From positions 138,632,001 through 138,696,000 of the forward strand of contig JBITNC010000001.1 in the NCBI GenBank assembly GCA_050084985.1: a stretch of 64,000 nt of DNA, read 5' to 3'. Shown here in pieces: positions 22,496-35,507 of the stretch. This stretch comes from Nageia nagi. Lineage: Eukaryota; Pinophyta. Within the stretch, counting starts at the first letter, position 1, and the number at the start of each line of letters is the position of its first letter. Under the pieces are notes generated by a model. That model ran no database searches, had not been told where the DNA came from, and worked only from the letters and a program-made list of their open reading frames with translations. Position numbers and translations under genes: made by a program.

Positions 22496-24775
22496 TCTTA
22501 TCATAAAATCTTCCATACTTTCAAGTTTCTCTTTGTTTCCTATGGTGAAGATAGTTCAATTCCTAGTAAGTCTCCTCCAATTCTTCTTTCCTATCTAGCC
22601 TTGATTTTCTCCTAATAGCTTTGCATCACTAGGTTCCTTCCCTACTCTTATTTTGAATACAAACTTATGCCTTGACTTCCTACTACATGCAATGGCTTCA
22701 CATGAAATAGATGATCTAACTATTCTTACTACAAATGTAACTTCTATGGGTTCAACATACCCATAGAAATAATTCTTGATTTGACTCTCATATCCTTCAT
22801 AAAAAATCATAGTTAGATCATCTACATTTAAATCATATTATAAAATATGTTTTTAAATTATTCAAGAATTTAAAATATATGTACCTCTTTAGCACATTCA
22901 ATAATTAATAAGAAGTATGATAGTTTAGGAGTGTTAAATACATATAATGAACTGGTATACATCTTGAATACATCTACATAATACATTGCTAAAGAAAAAT
23001 GATTACCATATTTATACCAATAATACAAATACTCTTTATTTAAAAAAATGTATTTAAGAATATTCATATAGAATAATATTAGTTGTATCCCATTAACATA
23101 TTCATAACAATGTGAATCCTTACAAGTTAGAACATAATCCAATTTTCTTATGGTTTTTTTGGTTATTTGTCTTCTTTCTTCCTGATTATTGAAACTTGAT
23201 TATTTTAATATAACCATAAATATAACATTGTATTAATAAAAACAAAATTGACATTTTTTACTGGTAAAATAATAAAAATTTAATATTAATACTTATTGCA
23301 TATAATAAATAGAATAAGTTATATGCTTAAGATATTAATCAATATGATAATTAAGAATAGAATTTAATAAATACATCAAACCATTGAAAATTTGAAAGAA
23401 AAATAATAAATTTGGATAATTGTTTGTATGCAGCATCACATAGGTGACATGAATGGTGATCTTTTCAATTAGTTGTATGATTTGGATAATATATTGATGC
23501 TTATCCAATGCCAAATAGTTGCATTCTTAGTTGAAAAGATGAATCAAAATAAATATGAATATAATTCATTATGTAATATCATCAAAATTGCCAATCGACC
23601 AATGTTTGTAGGAGATATACCAAAAAAATAGCTCTCAGACTCTGAAAGTGACAAGATATTCAAAAAGTATTATTAAATCTTATTTATAAGAAAAAGAGGC
23701 CACATTGTATCATAATATAGGCTAAATACTATGGTAGTTAAAGGAGAGAGAAAAGATTTCATAAAAAGAGAAGAAAGGGATAGCTCTAGATTGATGGACT
23801 AATTGACAAAATAAAATAAATGAGCCACCTAATCCTTTTTTAAAGGGAAAAGGATAACACATGGAATCCTAGTGTTGGCTGATCTTATAGTGATGCAGAG
23901 GCATATTTATACCATACAAAAGCATCGTAATGGCTCTATGTTTCCTCCATGCAATAGCAGCATGCCCCCACACCAATAGTAAAAATCTTGAAACTCACCG
24001 AAACATTTTACATACCATTTTTTAGGGTCAAATTCATCTTTTTAATTTTTAAATTTTTTGTTAAAATCACCTTTTATATGAATTTGATTTATAAAAATTT
24101 TTTTATGTGACTTTTGATGTAGGGCTTTGAAAATGAACCTTGTTCTTCATCCATGAGAAAATGGTTGAATATACAAATTTTTCATGAGCTAAAATCCACA
24201 TTTCACCCAACTACTATTAATCCTCATTTCATAGAAATCTTATCTAGAATATGATAATATATAAAAATGCTTATTCTTTACTATCAATCATTATAATTAC
24301 ATCTTGATTGAAAATTACCTTCAAACTTCATACTTTGGCTTGACCTTTCAAATCGTATTGCTCAAGTGCTATGTGTATCTTGTGAGTAGATTTTTTATTA
24401 GTATTCCACCTCTGAAGAAAAATAACAAGCATAGTGTGATCCTCCCCACTCAAGCCACCCTCACTTAAGAATAGGTAGCTTATCCTTAGAATCTTTCTTA
24501 TTATTCTCATAATCAAAGTTCCATTACTTTAAGGGTTCATTTTTATGAGGAATCTTCAGTTTCTTTATTGGTTAAAGTTTTGTGTACCTTCATTCATGTT
24601 CTAAATGAACTTTTTTTCTTTTATCTCTTAGACCAAACCTTGGATTTCTTACCCAAGTTATCATTCGTAATACTCAAGATAGATCTTCCTAAAAGTTTAG
24701 TTGCTTTCCTCTTTCCTATCCATGTCATATGGCTTTTGGTTGCTTTCTTTCTTCCTAGCCATGTCATATGAAGTA
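22496..24775. repeat. ~2.2-kb direct repeat, unit 1 (gag-like remnant)
   Basis: Duplicated at 24790-26800. On the minus strand about 24420-24460 lies a WGGSHYACYF-like zinc-knuckle relic that is better kept in unit 2. Around 22595-22810 (minus) a 71-codon open stretch (GYVEPIEVTFVVRIVRSS) has no family I recognise; most of it is deleted in unit 2. The middle (23250-23470) contains the DUF241 3' flank module. Unit 1 has about 220 bp (about 22725-22945) that unit 2 lacks. Confidence 0.65.
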
Positions 24776-24789
24776 ATATAAAACCCCCT

Positions 24790-26800
24790 AACATAAAATC
24801 TTCCATACTTTTAGGTTTCTCTTCGTTTCCTATGGTGAAGCTAGTTCAATTCTTATTAAGTCTCCAACTATTCTTCTTTCCTATCTAGCCTTGATTTTCT
24901 CCTAATTGGTCTGCATCACTATGTTCCTTCCCTACTCTTATTTTGAATACAAACATATGCCTTGGCTTCCCTCTACATGAAATGACTTCACATGAAATAA
25001 ATGATCTAACTATTATATAATGAGCTGGTATGCATCTTGAATACATCTACATAATACATTCCTAAAGGAAAATGATTACCATATTTATACCAATAATACA
25101 AATACTCTTTATTTAAAAAAATGTATTTAAGAATATTCATATAGAATAATATTAGTTGTATCCCATTAACATATTCATAACAATGTGAATCCTTACAAGT
25201 TAGAACATAATCCAATATTCTTATGGTTTTTTTGGTTATTTGTCTTCTTTCTTCCTAATTATTGAAACTTGATTATTTTAATATAACGATAAATATAACA
25301 TTGTATTAATAAAAACTAAATTCACATTCTTTACTACTAAAATAATAAAAATTTAATATTAATACTTATGGCATATAATAAATATAATATGTTATATGCT
25401 TAAGTTATGAATCAATATGATAATTAAGAATAGAATTTAATAAGTACATCAAACCATTGAAATTTTGAAAGAAAAATAATAAATTTGGATAATTGTTTGT
25501 ATGTAGCATCACATAGGTGACATGAATGGTGACCTTTTCAATTAGTTGTATGATTTGGATAATAGATTGATGCTTATCCAATGCCAAATAGTTGAATTCT
25601 TAGTTAAAAAGACGAATCAAAATAAATATGAAAATAATTCATTATGTAATATCATCAAACTAGTCAATTGACAAATGTTTGTAGGAGATATATGAAAAAA
25701 ATAGCTTTCAGAATTTGAAAGTGACAAGATATTCAAAATGTATTGGTAAGTGTTATTTATAAGAAAAAGAGGCCACATGGCATCCTACTATAGGCTAAAT
25801 ACTATGGTAGTTAAAAGAGAGACAAAATTTTTCATGAAAATAGAAGAAAGGGATATCTCTAGATTGATGGAATAATTGACAAATTAAAATAAATGAGCCG
25901 CCTAATCCTTATTTAAAGGAAAAAGGGTGACACATAGAATCCCAATGTTGGATGATATTATAGTGATGTAGAGGCATATTTATACCATATGAAAGCATCC
26001 TAATGGCTCTATGTTTTCTCCATATAGTAGCAGCATGCCCCCACACCAATGGTAAAAGACTTGAAACTCACCAAAAAATTTTACATAACATTTTGTAGGT
26101 TAAAATTCATTTTTTTAATTTTTAATATTGCACAAAAAAAATTTCTATGTGGATTTTGAGGTAGGGCTCTTAAAATGAACCTTGTTCATCAACTATTTGA
26201 TAATGCTTGAATATACAAATTTTTCATGAGCCAAACTCTATATTTCATCCAACTACTATTAATCCTCATTTCATAGAAATCTTATCTTAAATATGATAAG
26301 ATATAAAAATGCTTATTTACTTACTATCAATCATTGTAATTACATCTTGATTGAAAATATTTCTTTCAAACTTAATACTATGGCTTAAGCTTCCAAATCG
26401 TATTGCTCAATTGCTATGTAGATCTTGTGAGTAGGTTTCTTATTAGTTTTCAACCTTTGATGAAAAATAATGAGCATAGTGTGATCCTCCACATTCAAAG
26501 CACCCTCACTTAGGAATAGGCAGCTTATCCTTAGAATCTTTCTTATTATCCTCATCATCAAAGTTCCATTACTTTGAGGGTTCATTTTTATTAGGAATCT
26601 TCATTTTCTCTATTGGTTAAGGTTTCTTGTACCTTCACTCATGTTGTAAATGAATTTTTATTTCTTCTACCTCTTATACCAGAACTTGGATTTCTTAACC
26701 GTGTTATCATCCTTAGTTAAATACTCAAGATAGCTCTTCCTAAAAGTTTAGTTGCTTTCCTCCTTCCTAGCCATGTCGTATGGCTTTTGGAGGGTCTTGA
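24790..26800. repeat. ~2.2-kb direct repeat, unit 2
   Basis: Colinear with unit 1 apart from the ~220-bp deletion after ATGATCTAACTATT (about 25014). Minus strand about 26478-26515 reads CFECGGSHYAHYF, of the CX2CX3HX4C gag zinc-knuckle type (as in plant gypsy gag CF.CGGPH.ARDC), with the last Cys replaced by Phe. The minus-strand context is lysine-rich. No further domain is readable. Confidence 0.65.
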
Positions 26801-26984
26801 ATTGATGTAGATTTATAATAGTCTTGATCTTATAATTTATTACCAAGATGAACTTTTGAATCTTCAATTTTTTTTTAGTCTCATATTAAAACATATGAAG
26901 ATCATGTGAAGAGGGAGAGTTTCTTGCCTAAGACCTCTTTTCTTCCACTTGAGATATTTAAACACCCACTTGGCTCTCCAACTC

Positions 26985-27400
26985 CCCTCATGATTTGATG
27001 AAGAGGGAATATATCAATAGGTATTTATGTCAAAAAATATATATAAATGAACCTCTAAAATTTGAGAAGGATGGAACACTTCACTTTATGTACAACCTCA
27101 AGAAGTCAATTTACAATTTGAAGAAAGATATAAGGCATGATAAAGGTAAATACTTTCCTCACAAATTCAATTTTTATGATATTCAGAGTAGAATTTAATA
27201 TATCTATTATAAAGTAAGGGATGATCATAAATTTTCCATTACATTATATGTTAATTTTCTGATTATGACAAATTATCCACATAAGATCCAAATATTTATG
27301 AATAGACTAAATGATACCTTTTTGATTGTTGATTTAGGAGTTAATAATTCTTTGATTTGCAATTAAGTAAGTTTAGGAAGATATTTCTTTTTACGAATAA
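26985..27400 (+). pseudogene. Ty1/copia reverse transcriptase fragment
   Basis: Plus strand: an EIYM-like stretch, INEPLKFEKDGTLHFMYNLK, KSIYNLKKDIR (equivalent to LKKSLYGLKQAPR), then IYYKVRDDHKFSITLYVNFL (where LLLYVDD would be; the catalytic DD is lost), and a weak ...FLIVDLG segment. This is the middle of a copia RT, decayed. Same orientation as the integrase at 21950-22440; the interval holds the 2.2-kb duplication. Confidence 0.7.
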
Positions 27401-27429
27401 AATTATGTTTTGAATAATTTTGAAAAATA

Positions 27430-27708
27430 ATAGTACTTAAAAATTAAAATTAATACTTGTTGCATATAATAAATAAAACACAGTATATGTTTTAAACAAA
27501 GACATGAATCAATATTTAATTAATACCTCAATTAATTAGAAGCGTAAAAGAAAAAGAAATAAAATTTGGATAAATATTTGTATTCGGCATCACATAGGTG
27601 CAATGAAAGCTGATTTAGTCAAATAATCTAATGTACATGAAGGGCCAAATTGTTACAAAAAAACAGTCAATTTGGGCATCCTTCTGTATTGAATGAAATG
27701 AGCTTATC
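27430..27708. repeat. 3' flank module of DUF241 copy C
   Basis: Same module as 7920-8410 and 33960-34530. Its GTATTCGGCATCACATAGG end is identical to the start of the window. Confidence 0.7.
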
Positions 27709-28580
27709 TCAAGAAGAAGAAAGACTGTTCAAGAGTGCAACTCTAGCAGAAATAAAAGCTTCGAAGAGATGGTCTATTTTGTGATCCAAAAGGGCTGGAG
27801 CTCTGTCCAAGTCTTGGAGTGCCGTGTTGATTTCAGAGAGTTCAAAAGTCATGTGCAGCTTGGAGTTGGAGTTGAGTCGATTGTTGAGGTTATCAAGTGC
27901 AACATCTGCCCTCTCTAACTCGACCAACAACCACCTCTTGGACTTCCACCTTCTCATTTCAACGTTCTACTTTAGCTTGGTTTGTAGATTGCTAAGAGGA
28001 AGTGATACAGATAGAGACGGCATCCTAAGAGGATTGACGGAAAATGAAGCCACTAGTGCAGAACACACCAAGATGGCAATGAAAGCTTCTTCACCTGATC
28101 GTGCTTGCGCTTTTGCCTGGAGGCTTATGCTATCAGCCATTCGCCTGAGTGTAGACATGCATTTCTCAAGTCTGGATTGGACGCCCTTATTCTTTAGGCC
28201 TTAAAAACAGGAGTAAGCTGCCCGATCTTTGAAGGGCATTGATTCGAATGGCTACCTGCACAGACGTGTGCTGCTTCCTCGTTTCAGCTATGCTATCTCT
28301 CAACACATTGCAGATGTCTAGCAGATGGAGCATGTCTTCCAGATGTAGGTCCACCCATTTGCATCCCTTGTGCCCTCAATGTCAAACCCTAATTCTGAGG
28401 ATCTGCGACAAGCGTTGATCACCACCTCCAAAGCTTCTCCAAGCCAATCTGCGCAGTAATATGAGCAAGAAGGCTGTTCCTGTAATGTTTCCAGATCAGC
28501 TGCGAATTCAGAGATGGCTGGGTGCCTTTCGAGTGTGGAGAGCATACTCCATGATCGCTTATGCCTGTGCCCCTCTCTGC
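27709..28580 (-). pseudogene. DUF241-like plant gene, copy C (5' end deleted)
   Basis: Near-identical to copy A but without its start. The C-terminal part is open from 28158 to 27709 across two frames and ends in NSLSSS. The segment that is frameshifted in A at 515 is intact here, so A's second shift is later. C shares A's 2-nt loss near the middle (28210). The head ends at 28580, where the sequence jumps into upstream flank. About 303 bp present in A (about 1015-1317), containing the ATG, first codons and TATA box, are missing, with GTG at both junction sides. The gene therefore has no start and no promoter of its own. Confidence 0.75.
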
Positions 28581-29800
28581 GTGTCCAACTAATTTCCTCC
28601 TCCTAAAATCCATATTTTATTGCAGAAAAGACCTTCGCATATTGTTATCTTACAACTATTTTGGTGGATCTCTGACATGCTATAAATCAATCTCTATTGT
28701 GTGCTGTCCTCCTCACCAACAACAAGGGGACAGCTTTTCGTTGTCATGAAAGGATTCTCATCTTCCATGACGAATATCAAGGTTCTCATCAAGCTATGAC
28801 TGTCTGCTTCAGAGATGAAAGGATGACAACAATCACCTTCGTGATGAATATGAAAGTCTTTCATCAAGCTATGATTGTCTCCTTAATAGATGAAGCGATG
28901 ACAAGATTCATTTGAGTTGTGTTATTTAGTAGTATTGTTGTATTTAGTTGTTGTATTTCCTACCTATAATATGAAAATGGATACATAAGTAAAGTATCAT
29001 TTTATGTCTATTTAGATAATCATGTCATTAAAATTATAAAACACATGATGGATAATTTAATTTATTCATGAATAATGTAAGAAGGGATCCATTGTGGTAG
29101 GATGCTACCAATAAAACTGAAAACAAACATAGATAAGATTAATCTCAACACTACATTTTTGTATTAGGTAAATATTTCTAATAACTTGTAAGGATCTGAA
29201 TGTATACTACATGATTATATGCACCAAGATATAATATATTTCTTAAAATACTCCAAATACAACCATACAAATTTAAATAGATCATATTCATAGCATATAA
29301 AAATGTATCCTATATAAGGAAATAAGATATTCAAATAAAATTTAAAGAAAATGATGTATAAAAAATATTTTGTCTTCATAATTTTTTTAATATACTTACA
29401 TTTCATATTTGATCATATGTAATATTTCTTTTTTTTTTTACTTTTTTGAATTATATAAGATTTAGTATTCCTTATAATTCTTGGTAATATTTTCTACAAT
29501 ATCTTAATAAATATTATTATAATATCTTAACAAAGGATTTAGAAATAACATTGATTAAGATCCTAGCAATTATACTTTAAGAGGAAGAACTGATTTTTTA
29601 TCAAGGGTTGGTAAATATGTGATGAAATAGTCATTGTACATGGAATAATTCATTGAATAGGCAAGAATAAAAAGCTAGTTGTGATTATTAAGCCTTACAT
29701 AAGGAAAATATATGTCAAAATATCATGAATATTATATAACAAGGTCATATAAAATAGAAAAATATAAATAAAAATATATTTTAATGTTCACGAGTGATCG
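28581..29800. repeat. Upstream flank of DUF241 copy C
   Basis: Equivalent of 1318-2520, almost identical. The ~75-bp direct repeat is at about 28760-28905. No gene. Confidence 0.75.
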
Positions 29801-30169
29801 AAAATAGCTCAATGGGACTCAACATTGGTACAATCTAGTTAAATGATAAAAAGAACTAGAGTTGATAACCCTTGGGACTTACAAAAGAAAATATAATAAT
29901 TATTATGAGTGTCCCAAGCTAGAAGAGGGATCAATTGTAGAGGAAAGAAAACTATTAATACATAGCTATCATTTAAGCTATAATTGGACAGTGCCTGTAT
30001 CAGATATGAGATGATGTCATGTCAACCTAAAACTATAAGTATCCTAAAGAGTATTTTATGAAGGATGTTTCTTCATAATAAGATCTTAAATAGGCTAAAA
30101 GAAAGAGCTAAGCACTCTAGTTGTATTTGGGATCTCTATAGATTGTTGTAAAGATACTTGCCTAAAAAG

Positions 30170-31250
30170 GATGATCTATCTCAAAAATAGTGCTAGGCAT
30201 CTTTGGTTAAGAAAATAAAAAATATGTGCAAGTAGCCCCGAGAATATTTGTACAAGTAATAATATCATCCTAGGTAGGTGTAAGTAGTGTAGATTTCAAT
30301 TATCTCACCTTTATAGCAAAAATGGTATCTAGGAAGAGTGCCACTAGAGGTACTAAAGATCATGATCTTGGTTTTATCAAGGTTATCTATGAGATATTTT
30401 TGGTCACTCAAACTAGAAAGTACATCCTATTATCTCTAAATCCCCTCAAAGGAGTCTGATAAGAGAATCACATCATTTACAAATAGAAGTATAGTAATTT
30501 AGATCTAATGAAGCAAATAACTATTTTCTATGTGAGTGTGTAGTCAAACAAAGTCCTCAAGGTCATCAATATACATGCCAAAGAGAGTGGCTGAAAGGGG
30601 GCACCCTTGCTTAACTATAATAGTTCTAGTGACCATATCTAAAAAATTATCCATAATTTAGAATCCACTAACCACTATATCATAAATCCTTATGATGAAA
30701 ATAGAAAATGTATAAGAGATACCAATAGTACATTAATTTTGAAAAAGTAAGTATCGTGGGATATTTTCAAAGGCTATCCTAAAATCAACAAATCAACAAA
30801 ACACCTAACGAGCCTCCTTAATGATAGCTCAAAGGATGAAGATATGATCTATAATATGGTATTCCCTCCTAAATCTTACCTTCCCTCTTACCATAAGGTT
30901 ATTCTACTCCAAATGATATGATAGCATCATGTTCAGAGTTGTGGCATAAAGCATGGAAAAAGTATGTCTAATTATTATGGTTCTATAATTGTTAAGATTA
31001 AAAATCTCCTAATTTGTGAATAGGATAAATGATATAATGTAAACATGAGAGAGAAAATCCTAAACATAAAACACCATTAAATAAAATAGTAATAGGAGAT
31101 GAAAGTGAGTCACCACCATAGTTTAGAAACTCAACTTGCAAGCCTTCATAATTTACTACTTTATCAATACAAAGGTTTCAAATGGCTCTAGAAATCACTC
31201 ATAGGTAAAAAAGATGACAAGATAGGAGGTGATAGAATGTGTGGAGTACG
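30170..31250 (-). pseudogene. LINE reverse transcriptase remnant, copy 2
   Basis: Same blocks as copy 1: IEEAR, VDFRIAFENIP, QGCPLSATLFGMYIDDL (about 30550-30610), a V-N-D catalytic-site relic (about 30460-30500), DKTKIMIF, TYLG-like. It shares the internal deletion and catalytic-site loss of copy 1, so decay predates the segmental duplication. A few additional substitutions are seen. Confidence 0.78.
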
Positions 31251-33080
31251 TTGAACAAGAATATCATAAACTTAACTATCATATGATACCAAAAACTAAG
31301 GTTCTATGTTATATGAGGGTTGTTTCCTTGGAAGGAGGGCACACCAAAAGGTTCTAGGAGAGTGATAGATGTAGTCAATAAAAACATGCCAAGTAGTGGT
31401 AAAAAAATGATGTCTCTTTTGAAGATGATCATGACAAACTCTTTATATGGACAATAAAGAAGAACAATTATGGGAGAGAGAAAAGTGAAGTATCTTATGC
31501 ATGGATTTATATTTTACATCATACCATTGATTCCTAAGGTAGGAATTAGAATAGTGAGGTAAACAAGAATGAAAGGTCTTGTGGGGAAAGGCATTAAGGT
31601 CTTCCTTCTAGAGCATATTGGATAAAAGCTTATATGTGGTAGTGACACTTTTAGGAGCATAGAGTAGATTACTATTTTAATCTAGAAGTGATGATAGATA
31701 ATTGGTATATTGGTTGATATACTAGGAGCTTAAAAGGATAGTGGTATGTTGAATACTGGAAGGACTCAAAGAAGGGAGAAAATTCAAGGTGAAGGCAGTT
31801 AGGGGGGTTTACTAAGAGAAAAAGGAATATAACTGCATGGTATGTAAGGGAAAGACTATGTGATATAGTAAGGTCCTGAATGCAAGGAATAGAATGTAAG
31901 CTAGCTCATACATAGTCCACCACACTTGCTCCATAATTATAACTAAATTTGATGAATCTACTAGAGTAAGAAAGATAACCATACACCATTACAATTTGAA
32001 CAAGTAATGTTAACCATATCATTTATTACTAATACTAGAGAGCACCTTAATTTGATTGGCCAAGGGCATGACTAAAAAAAGGGAGGTGAATCATGGATCA
32101 CTAGTCTATGATCATAGATAACAACCCATTTATTTTCTTTTTATGCAATAATAAGTAGATATTGAGCCTTATATAGCTCTTCAATTTTGAGTCTTGTGAG
32201 ATCATATAAGTAAATTTTTTATGGAAGAAGAAGAAATTTTTTATTTGCTCGAAAGGTTTGTAGGCAATTATTTGTTACATCAAATCGATCAATTAGTGTG
32301 TCATTTTTTATAGTCTATGTTTTTTCTAGGGTAATACTTTTCAAGTCGAAAGTATCATGAATGAATATGTGCCCATCTTGTAATGGAGAGTTGGTTTTGG
32401 GAAGACCAAAAACTCGAAGATTGAGTTCCTTAGTATGGCAAACCTTATCTTTTGTAAATTCATCTTATTGAACCAAGTCAACAAAAAGGAAGGCTTTTAT
32501 CCTTAATTGTTTGATCCCATGAATGATGTTTTGTGACCTACTTCTATATAGATTATTATTGAATAGCAGTTTCCTACTTGAGTTATTCATATTGTGTGAG
32601 AATTTTTTATTAGTTATATTTAAGTTCAGTAACCACTTCCTAGATTTGTTGTAATTCTTGATGTGAAATTATACTAGAAGAGGATGTTCGGGAGATTCAA
32701 GTATCTCATTTCTACTATTCATCTCTAATATGAATTGGTCCTTTTATGTTATTATTGTTTAAGCAATGCAAGCTTTTTTTGAGAGCTAACAATAATCATT
32801 TCTAGTTGTGAGATACACAAATATTCTTGAGCTTATGCATTACTAGTATTTCTTTGCTCTTCCAATTGAGAGATCTATTAAGCTTGTATAGTTATGATAT
32901 CCTTTTTCTTTGAGACTAGAATATATATATTTGAGAGTTGCTTCTTGAATAGGTCTAATTTGAATTGAAATAAATTGATCTTCCCTTGGGTATTTGAGTT
33001 TTTTGTATACAAATATTTAATAAATTGATTTTTCCACTTTTTAAAGATCATATGGGTTTAGGAATCATTTGCATACAAGA
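31250..33080 (-). pseudogene. LINE interior and ORF1-like remnant, copy 2
   Basis: Colinear with 4000-5830, including the PYKIYLDDLT and KIEELYKAQDLL region (shifted near 32200) and the coiled-coil-like ISQLEEQ stretch at about 32870. It differs from copy 1 by small indels only. Endonuclease again not readable. Confidence 0.55.
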
Positions 33081-33130
33081 TTAGGTCACATGTAGATGAA
33101 TAAGGGTAGATGTAGATGAATGAAGCATAG

Positions 33131-33970
33131 CACTACTAGAAAACCCTAGATTTACATCATTTTTTATATCCAAATTTAGTGATTTTTTTTAATGTTTTTT
33201 ACTCAAAACCTATACAAATTTGGACGCAGTTAACACAATAGAATTTTCATCAATTTTTGTATCTTCCTTTAATCCTTTTTTACATCCATTTTTTCTATCT
33301 TCAAGGTTTTTTTTGCATCCAAATGTATTATTTCATGTCATCTTTTATTTCCTTTGTAACATCATTTGGGACTTTTTTTGTGTCAGTCTTATTTTGTATT
33401 GTTTGGTGTCTTAAGTTGCATCAATTTTTGCATCTAGTTGCATTTGATTTTACTTCTGTATAAGTAATTTTTTATATTGATTTTTTTAAATTTTAAAAAA
33501 TAATTATTTTAAAGTAATTCATATAATTTTATTTAATTTCATTAATTCAATTATTAAAATATATTATAATTATATATACAAATATATAGACCAAAAAATA
33601 TGCTAAAATACTGCCAAAAAATATTTACATCAAAATGATAACATATATGTCAAAACATTATAATAGCCATATCAAAATATATACATCAAAATATGCCAAA
33701 AGGATATAAATATATACATTTGATATGTATATATACATAAAAGTGATATACATATACATCTATACCATTACAACCACATCATATAATATGTAAAAATGAG
33801 ACAATGGTATCACATCATGAGTACATACTAGCTCTCGATATCAACATCCTCGCCAGATGACTCACTACCTAAGCAACTACCTAACTTATGACATGAGCCA
33901 TCCCATGACTAACTGACTGGGTAGTTGATTGGCTAGCTGACACATAATGATCATGATCATCATCTGATCC
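33131..33970. mobile_element. CACTA-type end, copy 2
   Basis: CACTACTAGAAAACCC at 33131, GCATC-rich subterminal repeats to about 33480, and an acidic coding tail on the minus strand (about 33820-33990) reading DDDHDHYVSASQST then SVSHG and SSGEDVDIES-like. It has one unit of the 111-bp block that is doubled in copy 1. Confidence 0.6.
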
Positions 33971-34530
33971 AAATAAATCCTCATTTTTCAATACATCATT
34001 TGGTTACCTTAATAGTTGATCATGATGTTGGATTACTTGTAGGTCATTTTGCTCTGTTTTACCCTTTGATGCACCCCTCATTTTTCAATACATCATTTGG
34101 TTACCAATGCATGGATGCTATTGTTGTATGTATTGATATTATTATTAAAAAATCATTATTTTAAAATAATTATCATTCTAAAATTGTACTAGTATTTTTT
34201 TTTAAAATATCTTATTGGTAAAATCCAAAAATTTATGTTGTACTACATACAATTTCTAAATTAATACTTGTTACATGTAATAAATAAAATAAGTTATATG
34301 CTTAAGACAAAGACATGAATAAATATGATAATTAAGAATAATATTTAATAAATGCAACAAACCATTATAAACATGGAAGACAAAAAGTTAAAAAATTGGA
34401 TAAATATTTGTATGGGGCATCACATGGGTGCCATGAATGCTGATTTCTTTAATGTCTTTAATATACATGAGGAGCCAAATTGTAAAAAATGGTCAATTTG
34501 GGCATCATTCTATGTTGAATGGAATGAGCT
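33970..34530. repeat. 3' flank module of DUF241 copy D
   Basis: Matches 7920-8423. A short internal duplication of CTCATTTTTCAATACATC is visible at about 33990 and 34078. Confidence 0.6.
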
Positions 34531-34533
34531 ATG

Positions 34534-35502
34534 TCAAGAATCAGAAAGAGTGTTCTAGAGTGTAACTCTAGCAGAAACAAAAACTTTGAACAATTTGCCT
34601 ATTTTGTGATTCAAAAGGGTTAGATCTCTATTCAAGTCTTGGAGTGTCGTGTTGATTTAAGAGAGTTCAAGAGTCATATGCAACTTGGAGTTGGATTTGA
34701 TTCGATTGTTGAGGTTTTCAAGTGCAACATCTTCCCTCTCTAACTTAACCAACAACCACCTCTTGGACTTCTATCTTCTCATTTTAACATCCTGCTTTAG
34801 CTTGGTTTGTATATTGCTAAGAGGACGTGATACAAATAGAGACGACATCCTAAGACGGTTGACCGAAAATGAAGCCACTAGTGCATAACATATTAAGATG
34901 GTAATTGCCTTAGCATGGTTGACAGCCATGAAAGCTTCTTCACCTTATCCTACTTTTACTTTCTGCTGGAGGCTTACGCTATCAGCCATTCACCTAAGTG
35001 TAGACATGCACATCTCAAGTCTGGATTGGATGCCCTTGTTCTTTAGGCCTGAGAGATTCTCAAGTGAGCTGCCCGATCTTTGAAGGGAATTGGTTTGAAT
35101 GGCTACCTGCATAGATACGTGTTGCTTCCTGATTTCATCTATGCTATCAATCAAAAAATTGCAGATTTCTGGCAGATGCAACATTTCTTCTAAATGTAGA
35201 TCCACCAAATTGCATCCCTTACTTATACCATCAATGTCAAACCCTAATTCTATGGATCTACGACAAGCGTTGATCACCATCTCCAAAGCTTCTCCAAGAC
35301 AATCTATGAAGTAATATAAGCAAGAAGGTTGTTCCTGTAATCTTTCCAGATGAGCTACGATTTCAAATATGGTTGGGTGAATCTCGAGTGTGGAGGGCAT
35401 ACTCCATGATCGCTTATGGCTGTAACCATCTTTCCGTGGAGAGAGGGAGCGCAGGGATAAGGCCGCTCTAGGAGATGATAGAAGAGATCCAGAGGTGCTC
35501 AT
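34534..35502 (-). pseudogene. DUF241-like plant gene, copy D (best preserved, in-frame stops)
   Basis: ATG at 35502 (MSTSGSLLSSPRAALSLR). One frame stays open for about 171 codons: HKRSWSMPSTLE, ICNFLIDSIDEIRKQ, QVAIQTNSLQR, RLEMCMSTLR, then TGA at 34990. Copy C has CGA (Arg) at that position, so this is a C-to-T change at a CpG. Beyond it the same frame largely continues (MADSVSLQQK, EEAFMA, ALVASFSVN, LNNRIKSNSKLHMTLELS) with a few more stops, including TAG near the end (RVTL.NTLSDS), to a final TGA at 34534. There are few frameshifts, so this gene died mainly by nonsense changes. It is intronless, about 323 codons. Confidence 0.75.
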
Positions 35503-35507
35503 GGTGG

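Noticed and set aside
23000-25215. Two near-identical minus-strand frames at 22870-23142 and 25006-25215
   Set aside because: They are identical because the 2.2-kb block is duplicated; frames have low-complexity Y/N-rich content and no family motif.
34352-34558. 68-codon plus-strand frame over the 3' end of DUF241-D
   Set aside because: Runs across the 3' flank module and antisense to the gene; not open in copy B.
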